Assembly (NCBI GenBank): GCA_947053345.1
Contig: CAMRSM010000011.1
Span: forward strand, 47,703-111,702
DNA length: 64,000 bases
Reading direction: 5' to 3'
Source: an uncultured Lachnospiraceae bacterium
GTDB taxonomy: Bacteria > Bacillota > Clostridia > Lachnospirales > Lachnospiraceae
The notes under the pieces are model-generated. The model was not told where the DNA came from, did no database searches, and worked only from the letters and a program-made list of their open reading frames with translations. Below are positions 63,570 to 64,000 of the stretch, piece after piece. A program made the position numbers and the translations under genes. Each line of letters starts with the position of its first letter. Within the stretch, counting starts at the first letter, position 1.

Positions 63570-64000
<431 letters not shown>

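Overview
The window comes from a Gram-positive, probably spore-forming anaerobe of the Lachnospiraceae type (Clostridia). The 5' part of a 16S rRNA gene at the right end has the cluster XIVa look. Monoderm lipoproteins, a YyaC spore protein, a Tad/Flp pilus locus without secretin genes and a maltodextrin ABC system without its own ATPase all fit. The coding sequence is fairly GC-rich and almost all genes lie on the + strand; only a LacI regulator, a YaaL-like gene and yyaC are on the - strand.

Layout. 1-1717: end of an OmpR-type response regulator and its histidine kinase. 2176-12579: a cassette of SWIM-zinc-finger protein, alpha-helical (HEAT-like) protein, MoxR AAA+ ATPase, DUF5682 protein and VWA protein, recalling E. 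coli yehQ/yehL/yehM/yehP. A nucleoside phosphorylase pseudogene, a small P-loop kinase and an SMI1/KNR4 protein sit between the DUF5682 and VWA genes. 12674-16734: a small Cys-rich protein, an XAC2610-like lipoprotein, an acetyltransferase remnant, and an ECF sigma factor with a membrane partner. 16910-23441: an FRG-domain protein, a membrane-anchored BMP-family binding protein overlapping a hybrid histidine kinase, a chemotaxis receptor and a histidine phosphatase. 23608-35029: an alpha-glucan regulon (LacI repressor, malQ, glucan phosphorylase, malE, malF, malG, lipoprotein alpha-amylase) with a clear promoter and palindromic operator ahead of malQ. 35089-36410: a low-GC orphan gene, a DUF2508 protein and a VOC-family remnant. 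36571-47420: a Tad pilus locus (TadZ-like, CpaF, TadB, TadC with an inserted Ig-like domain, a Flp-size pilin, DUF5702 protein, two TadE-like pseudopilins, prepilin peptidase, DUF6382/FHA protein). 47453-63157: housekeeping and envelope genes (glpK, rhomboid protease, flavodoxin-SCP2 fusion, M15 lipoprotein peptidase, dnaX-ybaB-recR, yyaC, LysM protein, DUF5711, CvpA, HAD phosphatase, helical protein). 63268-64000: rRNA promoter, leader and the start of 16S rRNA.

The most unusual signal is non-coding. Two leaders 37 kb apart, at 4083-4147 (before the helical-protein gene of the MoxR cassette) and 41155-41216 (before the Flp pilin gene), share one H-type pseudoknot design: a stem, a 13-nt loop, a downstream segment complementary to ten loop bases, then exactly three bases to the Shine-Dalgarno. 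Several base pairs differ in a compensating way between the copies. This looks like a translational cis-regulatory RNA, and I cannot assign it to a family I know.

The MoxR cassette probably forms one machine: the AAA+ ATPase works with a MIDAS-containing VWA partner, a SWIM protein and a DUF5682 protein. Its leaders also carry hairpins and a shared sequence word. The glucan block is a coherent pathway: extracellular amylase, binding protein and permease, then intracellular glucanotransferase and phosphorylase, under a local LacI repressor.
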